Assembly: GCA_900551495.1 (NCBI GenBank)
Contig: URWG01000068.1
Span: 1 to 9,192, forward strand
DNA: 9,192 nt
Reading direction: 5' to 3'
From: an uncultured Eubacteriales bacterium
GTDB taxonomy: Bacteria > Bacillota > Clostridia > Oscillospirales > Oscillospiraceae
The position numbers and the translations under genes are program-made. Of the stretch, positions 1-5,878 are shown one piece after another; position 1 is the first letter of the stretch; every line of letters begins with the position of its first letter. The notes under the pieces are model-generated. The model was given only the letters and a program-made list of their open reading frames with translations, was not told the DNA's origin and made no database searches.

Positions 1-607
1 CGCCGCCGTACCAGGTGTTGATGATGACCTGCTCACGGGAGGTGATGTTGAAGGCGACGCAGGTCTCGGAGTTCAGACCCAGCTCCTTATAGTTCTCGAC
101 CTTCGCCTTGGAGGCGTTGTAGACCACGAAGTCGGGCTCAAAGTTCTTCAGCTCTTCCTCGGTCGGCTGGATGAACATATTCTTCACGAAGTGTGCCTGC
201 CATGCGACCTCAACGATGAAGCGGATCGCCATGCGGGTGTCGTGGTTCGCGCCGCAGAACGCATCGACGACGAACAGGCGCTTGTTGCAAAGCTCCTTCT
301 TCGCGATGTCCTTAACGACGTTCCAGGTCTCCTCGGTCATGGGATGGTTGTCGTTCTTATACTCATCGGAGGTCCACCACACGGTGTCCTTGGAGTTTTC
401 GTCAACGACGATGTACTTGTCCTTGGGGGAGCGGCCGGTGTAAATGCCGGTCATGACATTCACGGCGCCCAGCTCGCTGACCTGACCCTTTTCATAACCG
501 GTCAGACAGGGCTTGGTTTCTTCCTCGAACAGCATTTCATAGGAAGGATTGTGCACGATTTCGGTGGTACCGGTGATACCGTACTTTTTCAGATCGATTT
601 CTGCCAT
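1..607 (-). CDS. pckA: Phosphoenolpyruvate carboxykinase (ATP), N-terminal part, cut by the window edge
   Basis: Cytosolic enzyme that interconverts oxaloacetate + ATP with phosphoenolpyruvate + CO2 + ADP. It serves gluconeogenesis, or in anaerobes PEP carboxylation toward C4 acids. The first 202 residues are visible, of about 530-540 usual for the ATP-dependent family. They match the E. coli PckA N-terminal domain closely: the substrate-binding loop TGRSPKDK is at residues 57-64 (Arg59 corresponds to E. coli Arg65), followed by RLFVVDAFCGAN (110-121), VAWQAHFVKNMF (134-145) and NTWYGG (197-202). The catalytic lysines, the P-loop and the rest lie beyond the left edge. The start is the ATG at 605-607. 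A purine-rich AAAGAGG (minus strand, 619-625) lies 11 nt upstream, a slightly long but acceptable spacing. The gene is preceded by its own promoter and separated from pyrG by a terminator, so it is probably transcribed alone. Identification is secure; which direction the reaction runs in the cell cannot be told from sequence. Confidence 0.97.
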   Translation of the reverse strand, partial: MAEIDLKKYGITGTTEIVHNPSYEMLFEEETKPCLTGYEKGQVSELGAVNVMTGIYTGRSPKDKYIVVDENSKDTVWWTSDEYKNDNHPMTEETWNVVKDIAKKELCNKRLFVVDAFCGANHDTRMAIRFIVEVAWQAHFVKNMFIQPTEEELKNFEPDFVVYNASKAKVENYKELGLNSETCVAFNITSREQVIINTWYGG

Positions 608-696
608 GTGATATATAACCTCTTTCCATAGAACATTCCGACTCTGAACGCGGCAAAACGGCGGGCGTAACACCGCATCCCTTGTAGTCCATTTAT

Positions 697-725
697 ATAG
701 TACGATGTTTCAAACGCAAAATCAA
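697..725 (-). promoter_or_regulatory. pckA promoter (sigma-A type)
   Basis: On the minus strand a -35 box TTGATT (720-725) and a -10 box TACTAT (697-702) are separated by exactly 17 bp. Directly upstream of the -35 box lie A/T tracts (about 730-750), which look like an UP element. The predicted start near 690 gives a leader of about 83 nt before the pckA start codon. The promoter is predicted from sequence only. Confidence 0.7.
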
Positions 726-758
726 CCGTTTTTTTCATTTTTTAAGAAAAAGTTCACA

Positions 759-780
759 ATTTCTCCCGAATCGGAGAAAT
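759..780. repeat. 8-bp inverted repeat upstream of the pckA promoter
   Basis: ATTTCTCC and GGAGAAAT form a perfect dyad (759-766 and 773-780) around a 6-nt centre. It lies about 34 bp upstream of the pckA -35 box. No T-run follows directly on either strand, so it does not look like a terminator. A regulator-binding site is possible, but no known operator consensus was recognised. Confidence 0.45.
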
Positions 781-820
781 CTGTAATTTGAGAAGGCAAA
801 TGATGGAAAAATTGCAGAAA

Positions 821-856
821 AGAAATAAAATCTCCCCGCCGCTTTGGGCGGGGAGA
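821..856 (-). terminator. Intrinsic terminator of pyrG
   Basis: A perfect 10-bp GC-rich stem (831-840 with 847-856) has a 6-nt loop. On the minus strand it is followed at once by TTTTATTTCT. It begins 7 bp after the pyrG stop codon and should separate pyrG transcription from pckA. Confidence 0.92.
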
Positions 857-863
857 CAGACTG

Positions 864-2459
864 TTATTTTTCCGCAAGAGCGGCGGAGATCAGCCCCAAA
901 AACAGCGGGTGCGGGCGCGTGGGACGGGAGTTGAACTCGGGGTGCGCCTGCGTTGCGATGAAGAAGGGCAGCTCGGGCAGCTCGACCATCTCGATGATGC
1001 GTCCGTCCGGCGACTGACCGCAGAACCGCATTCCCGCGCTGCAAAGGGCGCAGCGATAGTCATTGTTGACCTCGTAGCGGTGGCGGTGGCGCTCGGAGAT
1101 CAGCTCCGCGCCGTAAAGCTTCTCGGCAAGGCTGCCCTTTTCAAGGCGGCAGGGGTACGCACCGAGCCGCAGCGTACCGCCTAAATCGGTCACGCCCTTC
1201 TGATCGGGCATGAGGTGGATGACGGGATTCGGGGTCGCCGCGTCAAATTCGATGCTGTTCGCGCCGTCCAGCTTGGCGACGTTGCGCGCAAACTCCACGA
1301 CCGCAAGCTGCATCCCGAGGCACAGCCCCAAAAACGGCTTTTTGCTCCGACGGGCATAGGAGATGGCGCTGAGCATTCCCGCAATGCCGCGTTCGCCGAA
1401 GCCGCCGGGGACAAGAATCCCGTCCGCCTCGCCGAGCACGGACGCAACATTTTCGTCGTTCACCGTCTCGGAATCCACCCAGTCGATGTGCACGGCGGTA
1501 TCATGCGCAAAGCCCGCGTGCTTGAGCGCCTCGGCGACGCTGAGATACGCATCGTGAAGCTGGGTATACTTGCCCACGAGGGCGATACGCACCGTCTGCT
1601 TCGGCTGCTGCCAGCGGCGGCACATCTCCGTCCACTCCTCAAGCTTGGCGGGGCGGTCGGGCAGGCCGAGGCACTGCAAAACAGCCTGCGCCAGATGCTC
1701 CTGCTCCATCATGAGCGGCACCTGATAGAGAATATCCGCGTCTAAATTTTGCAGCACGCACGCCGGGCGGACGTTGCAGAACAGGGCAAGCTTATTGCGG
1801 ATGTCGGGCGTGAGCGGGTAGTCCGAGCGGCAGACCAGCACGTCCGGACGCAGACCGATGCTTTGCAGCTCGCGGACGGAGCCCTGCGTCGGCTTGGTCT
1901 TCATCTCGCCCGAGGCTTTCAGATAGGGGATCAGCGTCACGAGCAGAATGATGGCGTTTTCATGCCCGACCTCGTTCTGGAACTGGCGGATGGCTTCGAG
2001 GAAGGGAGCGCTTTCCATATCGCCGACGGTGCCGCCGACCTCGATAATGGCGATCTTATTCTTGCCCTCCTCGCCGCGGTAAAAACGGCTCTTGATCTCG
2101 CCTGTGATGTGCGGGATGAACTGGACGGTGCCGCCGCCGAAATCGCCGCGCCGCTCCTTTTCCAGCACCGCGCTGTAGATTCTGCCGGAGGTGACGTTCG
2201 CCCCGCGGGTCAGGCGCTCGTCGATAAAGCGCTCGTAGTGCCCGAGGTCAAGGTCGGTCTCCGCGCCGTCGTCGGTCACAAAGACCTCGCCGTGCTGCAA
2301 CGGATTCATCGTGCCGGGGTCGAGGTTGAAGTAGGGATCGAGCTTCTGCATTGTGACAGCGTATCCGCGCGCCTTGAGCAGACAGCCGAGGGAGGCGGCG
2401 GTGATTCCCTTGCCCAGTCCGGACACGACACCGCCTAATACAAAGACATATTTTACCAT
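864..2459 (-). CDS. pyrG: CTP synthase (glutamine-hydrolysing)
   Basis: Makes CTP from UTP, ATP and glutamine, the last step of pyrimidine nucleotide synthesis; active as a cytosolic tetramer. At 531 aa it is full length (family about 530-550). The N-terminal amidoligase domain (about 1-270) shows the P-loop SGLGKG (13-18), the DLDLGHYERF stretch (69-78, Asp71 for Mg2+), IEVGGTVGD (139-147, Glu140 for Mg2+), and the UTP/CTP-binding segment KTKPTQ (187-192) with Lys223. The C-terminal class I glutamine amidotransferase domain has the oxyanion loop PGGFGERG (351-358), nucleophile Cys380 in LGLCLGMQ, and the His506/Glu508 pair in HPEF. All core catalytic residues are present. One oddity: the residue after KTKPTQ is Gly193, where the family usually has His. 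The ATG at 2457-2459 is the only sensible start because the homologous sequence MVKYVFVLGG begins there, although its Shine-Dalgarno lies unusually far upstream. Confidence 0.98.
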   Translation of the reverse strand: MVKYVFVLGGVVSGLGKGITAASLGCLLKARGYAVTMQKLDPYFNLDPGTMNPLQHGEVFVTDDGAETDLDLGHYERFIDERLTRGANVTSGRIYSAVLEKERRGDFGGGTVQFIPHITGEIKSRFYRGEEGKNKIAIIEVGGTVGDMESAPFLEAIRQFQNEVGHENAIILLVTLIPYLKASGEMKTKPTQGSVRELQSIGLRPDVLVCRSDYPLTPDIRNKLALFCNVRPACVLQNLDADILYQVPLMMEQEHLAQAVLQCLGLPDRPAKLEEWTEMCRRWQQPKQTVRIALVGKYTQLHDAYLSVAEALKHAGFAHDTAVHIDWVDSETVNDENVASVLGEADGILVPGGFGERGIAGMLSAISYARRSKKPFLGLCLGMQLAVVEFARNVAKLDGANSIEFDAATPNPVIHLMPDQKGVTDLGGTLRLGAYPCRLEKGSLAEKLYGAELISERHRHRYEVNNDYRCALCSAGMRFCGQSPDGRIIEMVELPELPFFIATQAHPEFNSRPTRPHPLFLGLISAALAEK

Positions 2460-2499
2460 TGCTTGCTGTTGATCGCGCGGAGCGGCGATCTCTCCTTTT
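2460..2499 (-). promoter_or_regulatory. pyrG leader: distant Shine-Dalgarno followed by a hairpin
   Basis: The only good ribosome binding site before pyrG is AAAAGGAGA (minus strand, 2491-2499). Its AGGAG core ends 32 nt upstream of the ATG, far beyond the usual 5-10 nt. A 6-bp dyad, GATCGC/GCGATC (2471-2476 with 2485-2490, 8-nt loop), fills most of the gap. If folded, it would shorten the effective distance to about 12 nt. No alternative ATG, GTG or TTG start lies between the two. Confidence 0.5.
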
Positions 2500-2504
2500 C
2501 TGTT

Positions 2505-2532
2505 AATATATAGTATACGTTACTATTCACAA
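2505..2532 (-). promoter_or_regulatory. Putative pyrG promoter
   Basis: On the minus strand a -35-like TTGTGA (2527-2532) and a -10-like TATATT (2505-2510) are 16 bp apart. A competing -10, TATACT, lies at 2512-2517 but has no good -35. Transcription starting near 2498-2500 would give a very short leader of about 40 nt, beginning almost at the Shine-Dalgarno. No start-site GGG with attenuator, the classic Gram-positive pyrG arrangement, is seen. Confidence 0.5.
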
Positions 2533-2579
2533 AAAATACAGAAAGCGTCCCGTTTTCGTTTTGGGCGAAAATGGGACGC
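2531..2579 (-). terminator. Intrinsic terminator upstream of pyrG
   Basis: A 14-bp hairpin (2545-2558 with 2566-2579, 7-nt loop) contains one A-C mismatch in the minus-strand RNA. On the minus strand it is followed by TTTCTGTATTTTTT. It would end transcripts coming from the clpB side, or from the orphan promoter at 2761-2789, just before the pyrG promoter. On the plus strand the stem is complete with a G-U pair, but no T-run follows. Confidence 0.75.
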
Positions 2580-2605
2580 AATCGGTCTGTCAAAAGTTTC
2601 TGTAT

Positions 2606-2699
2606 TGTCATTGCGAAGTTTGCGCAGCAAACTGTGGCAATCCAAAGAATGGCACTGCGTCCAGGAGATTGCCGCGTCGCTTCGCTCCTCGCAATGACA
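2606..2699. repeat. Palindromic interspersed repeat ('HCEERSDAAI'-type)
   Basis: A 94-bp element bounded by perfect 11-bp inverted ends, TGTCATTGCGA (2606-2616) and TCGCAATGACA (2689-2699). Inside are a second nested pair, GGCAATC (2636-2642) and GATTGCC (2667-2673), and a side hairpin AGTTTGC/GCAAACT (7 bp, 3-nt loop, about 2617-2633). The whole can fold into a branched hairpin. Translating the minus strand gives the peptide HCEERSDAAISW, a familiar signature of spurious ORFs created by a widespread bacterial palindromic repeat. No transposase is present; it is non-coding and MITE- or REP-like. How many copies the genome carries cannot be judged here. Confidence 0.8.
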
Positions 2700-2760
2700 C
2701 CGACAGGGGATTTCGACACAATTATTCTCAAATCGGGAAAGCCCGAGATTCACCGCGTAG

Positions 2761-2789
2761 ATTATAGCAGGTCCGGCGCGAAATTTCCA
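2761..2789 (-). promoter_or_regulatory. Orphan extended -10 promoter facing pyrG
   Basis: The minus strand reads TGCTATAAT: a perfect TATAAT (2761-2766) with the upstream TG of an extended -10. A -35-like TGGAAA (2784-2789) lies 17 bp further upstream. Transcription would start near 2754 and run through the palindromic repeat to the terminator at 2531-2579. No gene of its own is evident; see the findings. Confidence 0.55.
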
Positions 2790-2941
2790 TAGCGATTTTT
2801 AATATTTATACAAAAATCGGAAATTAATTTTTTGCCGTCGCCCGACAATATCATACCGGAATCTGTTAAAATGCCTGAAAAGCTTTTTACGGCGTCAAAG
2901 GCGCGTCAGATTCTGCACGATGCAAGTGTGCGTAGCACAGG

Positions 2942-2974
2942 GGATTCTTGATGAAATAGTTTAATCAAGAATCC
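2942..2974 (-). other. Perfect 11-bp hairpin immediately after clpB
   Basis: GGATTCTTGAT (2942-2952) pairs perfectly with ATCAAGAATCC (2964-2974) around an 11-nt loop, starting 4 nt after the clpB stop. No T-run follows on the minus strand (the next bases are CCTGTGCTACG), so it is not a classical intrinsic terminator. It may stabilise the 3' end of the mRNA or be a factor-dependent terminator. A smaller TGTGC/GCACA hairpin follows. Confidence 0.5.
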
Positions 2975-2977
2975 GTA

Positions 2978-5578
2978 TCAGTTAACGATGACAAGGGCGC
3001 CGTCCTTGAGATCGACACGCAGGGTCGTGTTCGGAGCAACGTCGCCGCGGATGATGCGCCGCGCCAGCAGCGTCTCGACCGTGTGCTGCAGATAACGGCG
3101 CAGCGGACGGGCGCCGTACTGCGGGTCGTAGGCAGCATCGATGACAAACTGCTTTGCCGCCTCGGTCAGCTCGCAGCGGAGCTGACGCTCGCTCAGACGC
3201 TTATTGAGCGCCGCGAGCTGGAGGTCAATGATGTTGACGATGTTCTCCCGCGTCAGCGGCTTATAGAACACGATCTCGTCCAGACGATTCAGGAACTCCG
3301 GACGGAACGAGCGCTTGAGAAGCTGCTCGACCTGTCCGCGCGCCTCCGCGCTGATCTCGCCGTCCGCACCGATGCCGTCAAGCAGGTACTCCGAGCCGAG
3401 ATTGCTCGTCAGGATCAGGATGGTATTCTTAAAATCGACCGTGCGCCCCTGCGAGTCGGTAATGCGCCCGTCGTCCAGCACCTGAAGCAGGATATTGAAA
3501 ACATCGGGGTGCGCCTTTTCCACCTCGTCGAACAGCACGACGGAATAGGGCTTGCGGCGTACCGCCTCGGTAAGCTGGCCGCCCTCGTCGTAGCCGACAT
3601 ATCCGGGAGGCGCTCCGATGAGACGGGAGACGGAGAATTTCTCCATATACTCGCTCATATCGATACGCACAAGGTTCTTCTCGTCGTCAAACAGCGCCTC
3701 TGCCAGCGCCTTGGCAAGCTCGGTCTTGCCGACACCGGTCGGACCGAGGAACAGGAACGAGCCGATCGGACGGTTCGGGTCCTGAATGCCCGCACGACTG
3801 CGGAGGATCGCCTCGGAGACGGACTTGACCGCCTCGTCCTGCCCGATAACGCGCTGATGGAGCACCTTGTCAAGGTTCAGCAGCTTCTCGCGCTCGCCCT
3901 CGACCAGCTTTGCCACGGGGATTCCCGTCCAGCGCTCGACAATCTTCGCGATCTCCTCCTCGGTAACCTTGTCCCGCAGGAGGCTGCCCTTCTTCGCGTC
4001 GTGGGCAAGCTGCTCCTCGTGGGCAAGCTGCTTCTTCAGCTCGGGCAGCTCGCCGTATTTCAGCCGCGCCGCCGTCTCCAGATCGTAGCTCTGCTCCGCC
4101 TTTTCGATCTCGGCGCCGAGCTGCTCGATGCGTTCGCGGAGCTGCTGCACCTTGCCGATGGCGTTCTTTTCGTTCTCCCACTGGGTCTTCATGGCGTTGA
4201 AGCTGTCGCGCTGCTCGGCAAGCTCCTTGCGAAGCTCGGCAAGCCGTGCCTTGGAAAGCTCGTCGTCCTCGTGCTTGAGCGACGCCTCCTCGATTTCCAT
4301 CTGAATGATCTTGCGGCGGATCACGTCCAGCTCCGTCGGCATGGAATCCATCTCCGTGCGGATCATGGCGCACGCCTCATCCACAAGGTCGATCGCCTTG
4401 TCCGGCAGGAAGCGGTCGGTGATATAGCGGTCGGAGAGGGTCGCAGCGGCGATGATCGCGGGGTCGGTGATCTTGACGCCGTGGAACACCTCGTAGCGCT
4501 CCTCCAAGCCGCGGAGGATGGCAATGGTATCCTCGACCGTCGGCTCCTTGACCATCACGGTCTGGAAGCGGCGTTCGAGCGCGGGGTCCTTTTCAATATA
4601 CTTGCGGTATTCGTCGAGGGTCGTCGCGCCGATACAGTGCAGCTCGCCGCGTGCCAGCATGGGCTTCAGGAGGTTGCCCGCGTCCATGCTGCCCTCGGTC
4701 TTGCCCGCGCCGACGATGGTATGCAGCTCGTCGATGAACAGGATGACCCGTCCCTCCGACGCCTTGACCTCGTTCAGAACCGCCTTCAGACGCTCCTCAA
4801 ATTCGCCGCGGTACTTCGCGCCCGCGATCAGCGCGCCCATATCCAGCGAGAAAATGGTCTTGTCCTGCAGCGATTTCGGCACGTCGCCGCGCACGATCCG
4901 CTGCGCCAAGCCCTCGGCGATAGCGGTCTTGCCGACGCCCGGCTCGCCGATCAGAACGGGGTTGTTCTTGGTCTTACGGGAGAGGATCCGAATGACGTTC
5001 CGAATCTCCTCGTCACGACCGATCACGGGGTCTGTTTTCTTGTCGCGCGCCTTCTTTACAAGGTCGGTGCCGTACTTTGCCAGCGCCTCGTAGGTGTCCT
5101 CGGGGTTGTCGGTGGTCACCCGCGCCGTCCCGCGCACGGCTTGCAGCGTTTGCAGCGCCGCCTCCTTCGTGATACGGTAGTCGTCAAGAAGCGGCTTGAC
5201 GGTCGAATCCGCCGTATCAAGCATGGCAAGAAACAGATGCTCCACGGAAACGTAGTCGTCGCGCATGGATTTTGCGCTCTCCTGCGCCGCGGCAAGCAGC
5301 CGATCCATCCCGCCCGAAATATAGAAGCGGTCGGCGTCTCTGCCGCTGCCGGTCACGGCGGGCAGCTTTTCCACCGCCGCCTGTGCCGCTGCGGTCAGGC
5401 TCTCGGTCGAGACGCCCATCTTCTTCAGAAGCTGGGGGATCAGTCCGTTCTCCTGCTCCAGCAGCGCCAGCAGCAGGTGCACCTGCTCGATCTGCTGATT
5501 CTGATACGAGGCTGCAAGCTGCTGTGCGGCTTGCAGCGCCTGTGCGGTCCTTTGGGTAAAATCATTTGTATTCATCAT
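2978..5578 (-). CDS. clpB: ATP-dependent disaggregase ClpB (Hsp100)
   Basis: Hexameric AAA+ unfoldase that threads polypeptides out of protein aggregates together with DnaK; cytosolic, heat-shock induced. Counting from the first of two adjacent ATGs it has 866 aa (E. coli 857). Order of parts: N-domain Clp repeats (about 1-150); AAA-1 with Walker A GEPGVGKT (211-218), pore-loop Tyr256 in AKYRGEF, Walker B ILFIDE (279-284) and Arg336/Arg337; a long charged coiled-coil middle domain (about 415-530), which separates ClpB from ClpA and ClpC-type short linkers; AAA-2 with Walker A GPTGVGKT (612-619), pore loop GYVG (Tyr660), Walker B VVLFDE (680-685) and sensor-2 GARPLRR (822-828). The stop is TGA. 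The frame stays open further upstream to 5632, but the start at 5576-5578 is preferred because AGGAG (5592-5596) lies 13 nt upstream and homologues begin there. The second ATG (5573-5575) cannot be excluded. The gene is divergent from groES and has its own CIRCE operator. Confidence 0.97.
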   Translation of the reverse strand: MMNTNDFTQRTAQALQAAQQLAASYQNQQIEQVHLLLALLEQENGLIPQLLKKMGVSTESLTAAAQAAVEKLPAVTGSGRDADRFYISGGMDRLLAAAQESAKSMRDDYVSVEHLFLAMLDTADSTVKPLLDDYRITKEAALQTLQAVRGTARVTTDNPEDTYEALAKYGTDLVKKARDKKTDPVIGRDEEIRNVIRILSRKTKNNPVLIGEPGVGKTAIAEGLAQRIVRGDVPKSLQDKTIFSLDMGALIAGAKYRGEFEERLKAVLNEVKASEGRVILFIDELHTIVGAGKTEGSMDAGNLLKPMLARGELHCIGATTLDEYRKYIEKDPALERRFQTVMVKEPTVEDTIAILRGLEERYEVFHGVKITDPAIIAAATLSDRYITDRFLPDKAIDLVDEACAMIRTEMDSMPTELDVIRRKIIQMEIEEASLKHEDDELSKARLAELRKELAEQRDSFNAMKTQWENEKNAIGKVQQLRERIEQLGAEIEKAEQSYDLETAARLKYGELPELKKQLAHEEQLAHDAKKGSLLRDKVTEEEIAKIVERWTGIPVAKLVEGEREKLLNLDKVLHQRVIGQDEAVKSVSEAILRSRAGIQDPNRPIGSFLFLGPTGVGKTELAKALAEALFDDEKNLVRIDMSEYMEKFSVSRLIGAPPGYVGYDEGGQLTEAVRRKPYSVVLFDEVEKAHPDVFNILLQVLDDGRITDSQGRTVDFKNTILILTSNLGSEYLLDGIGADGEISAEARGQVEQLLKRSFRPEFLNRLDEIVFYKPLTRENIVNIIDLQLAALNKRLSERQLRCELTEAAKQFVIDAAYDPQYGARPLRRYLQHTVETLLARRIIRGDVAPNTTLRVDLKDGALVIVN

Positions 5579-5659
5579 AATAATGCAGTCACTCCTTTTT
5601 ATCGCTGCCTGTTGCGGTCGGTTGAATCGCAATCCCCGACTGCAAAGCTCGGCGGTTTT

Positions 5660-5686
5660 TTAGCACTCTCACCATTAGAGTGCTAA
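5660..5686. promoter_or_regulatory. CIRCE operator of clpB (HrcA site)
   Basis: Perfect TTAGCACTC-N9-GAGTGCTAA (5660-5668, 5678-5686). It lies just downstream of the predicted clpB transcription start, where HrcA binding would block the promoter and the leader RNA would carry the dyad. HrcA itself is not encoded in this window. Confidence 0.97.
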
Positions 5687-5699
5687 CTCTTTTTTCTTC

Positions 5700-5727
5700 A
5701 TGATACCACCGTTTTGCGGTTTGTCAA
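5700..5727 (-). promoter_or_regulatory. clpB promoter
   Basis: On the minus strand a consensus -35 box TTGACA (5722-5727) and -10 box TATCAT (5700-5705) are separated by 16 bp, with the CIRCE operator beginning 13 bp after the -10. The predicted start near 5692 gives a leader of roughly 115 nt. This is a vegetative sigma-A promoter, in keeping with repressor-controlled rather than sigma-32-controlled heat shock. Confidence 0.85.
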
Positions 5728-5736
5728 GCGGTTGGT

Positions 5737-5836
5737 TTGTGAATTTTCTGTGACATTTTTCGACCGCAGCCGCGTCCAAGCCGCAATCGGCAGCGGGAAC
5801 CGCAGCGGAGGGAAAAATGTCGCAGAAAATTTACAA
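5737..5836. repeat. 25-bp inverted repeat upstream of both heat-shock promoters
   Basis: The arms 5737-5761 and 5812-5836 are inverted copies. The inner 20 bp differ at one position (5751/5822) and the full 25 bp at two. Read on each gene's own strand, the arm is GAAAAATGTCRCAGAAAATT followed by YACAA. It ends 9 bp before the clpB -35 and 7 bp before the groES -35. The 50-bp centre is GC-rich, in contrast to the AT-rich arms. It is either a duplicated activating element (UP element or factor site) or a cruciform-forming palindrome. Confidence 0.85.
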
Positions 5837-5843
5837 TTAGCTC

Positions 5844-5871
5844 TTGACTTTCGGAAAGAAATGGGTATTAT
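5844..5871 (+). promoter_or_regulatory. groESL promoter
   Basis: A -35 box TTGACT (5844-5849) and -10 box TATTAT (5866-5871) are separated by 16 bp, the same spacing as in the divergent clpB promoter. The predicted start near 5878 falls at the edge of the CIRCE operator, giving a leader of about 70 nt. Confidence 0.87.
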
Positions 5872-5878
5872 ATAGATG

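Larger units (their letters stand above)
2460..2977. other. Gene-free stretch between pyrG and clpB
   Basis: About 520 bp with no convincing gene. In order it holds the pyrG leader and promoter, the terminator hairpin, the palindromic repeat, a small UCGGG/CCCGA hairpin (2733-2746), an orphan extended -10 promoter (2761-2789), an AT-rich dyad (2793-2800 with 2812-2819, 8 bp), and a hairpin just after clpB (2942-2974). Two short open frames, 26 codons on plus at 2871-2951 and about 48 codons on minus at 2762-2905, lack ribosome binding sites. Confidence 0.7.

Noticed and set aside
1749..2438. 229-codon open frame on plus, antisense to pyrG
   Set aside because: Shadow of the CTP synthase frame; Ala/Asp/Leu-rich with no motif and no start signals.
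2460..2600. Classical pyrG attenuator with GGG-start reiterative transcription, or a PyrR-binding loop
   Set aside because: No GGGC-type initiation site pairing with the terminator stem and no PyrR-type loop were found. The hairpin at 2545-2579 lies upstream of the likely pyrG promoter.
2523..2753. 76-codon minus-strand ORF containing HCEERSDAAISW
   Set aside because: The peptide comes from the palindromic repeat. This translation is a known type of spurious annotation; no ribosome binding site precedes its GTG start.
3083..5686. 867-codon open frame on plus, antisense to almost all of clpB
   Set aside because: It mirrors the clpB frame and yields a low-complexity Leu/Val/Arg/Asp/His-rich protein with no motif. 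Such shadows are expected opposite GC-rich genes, while clpB on the other strand has all family motifs, a promoter and a ribosome binding site.
752..5744. TTGTGAA occurring near the pckA, pyrG and clpB promoters (about 754, 2530, 5740), suggesting a shared regulator
   Set aside because: Only 7 bp, at differing distances and orientations relative to each promoter, and without a consistent dyad partner; chance in AT-rich intergenic DNA is enough.
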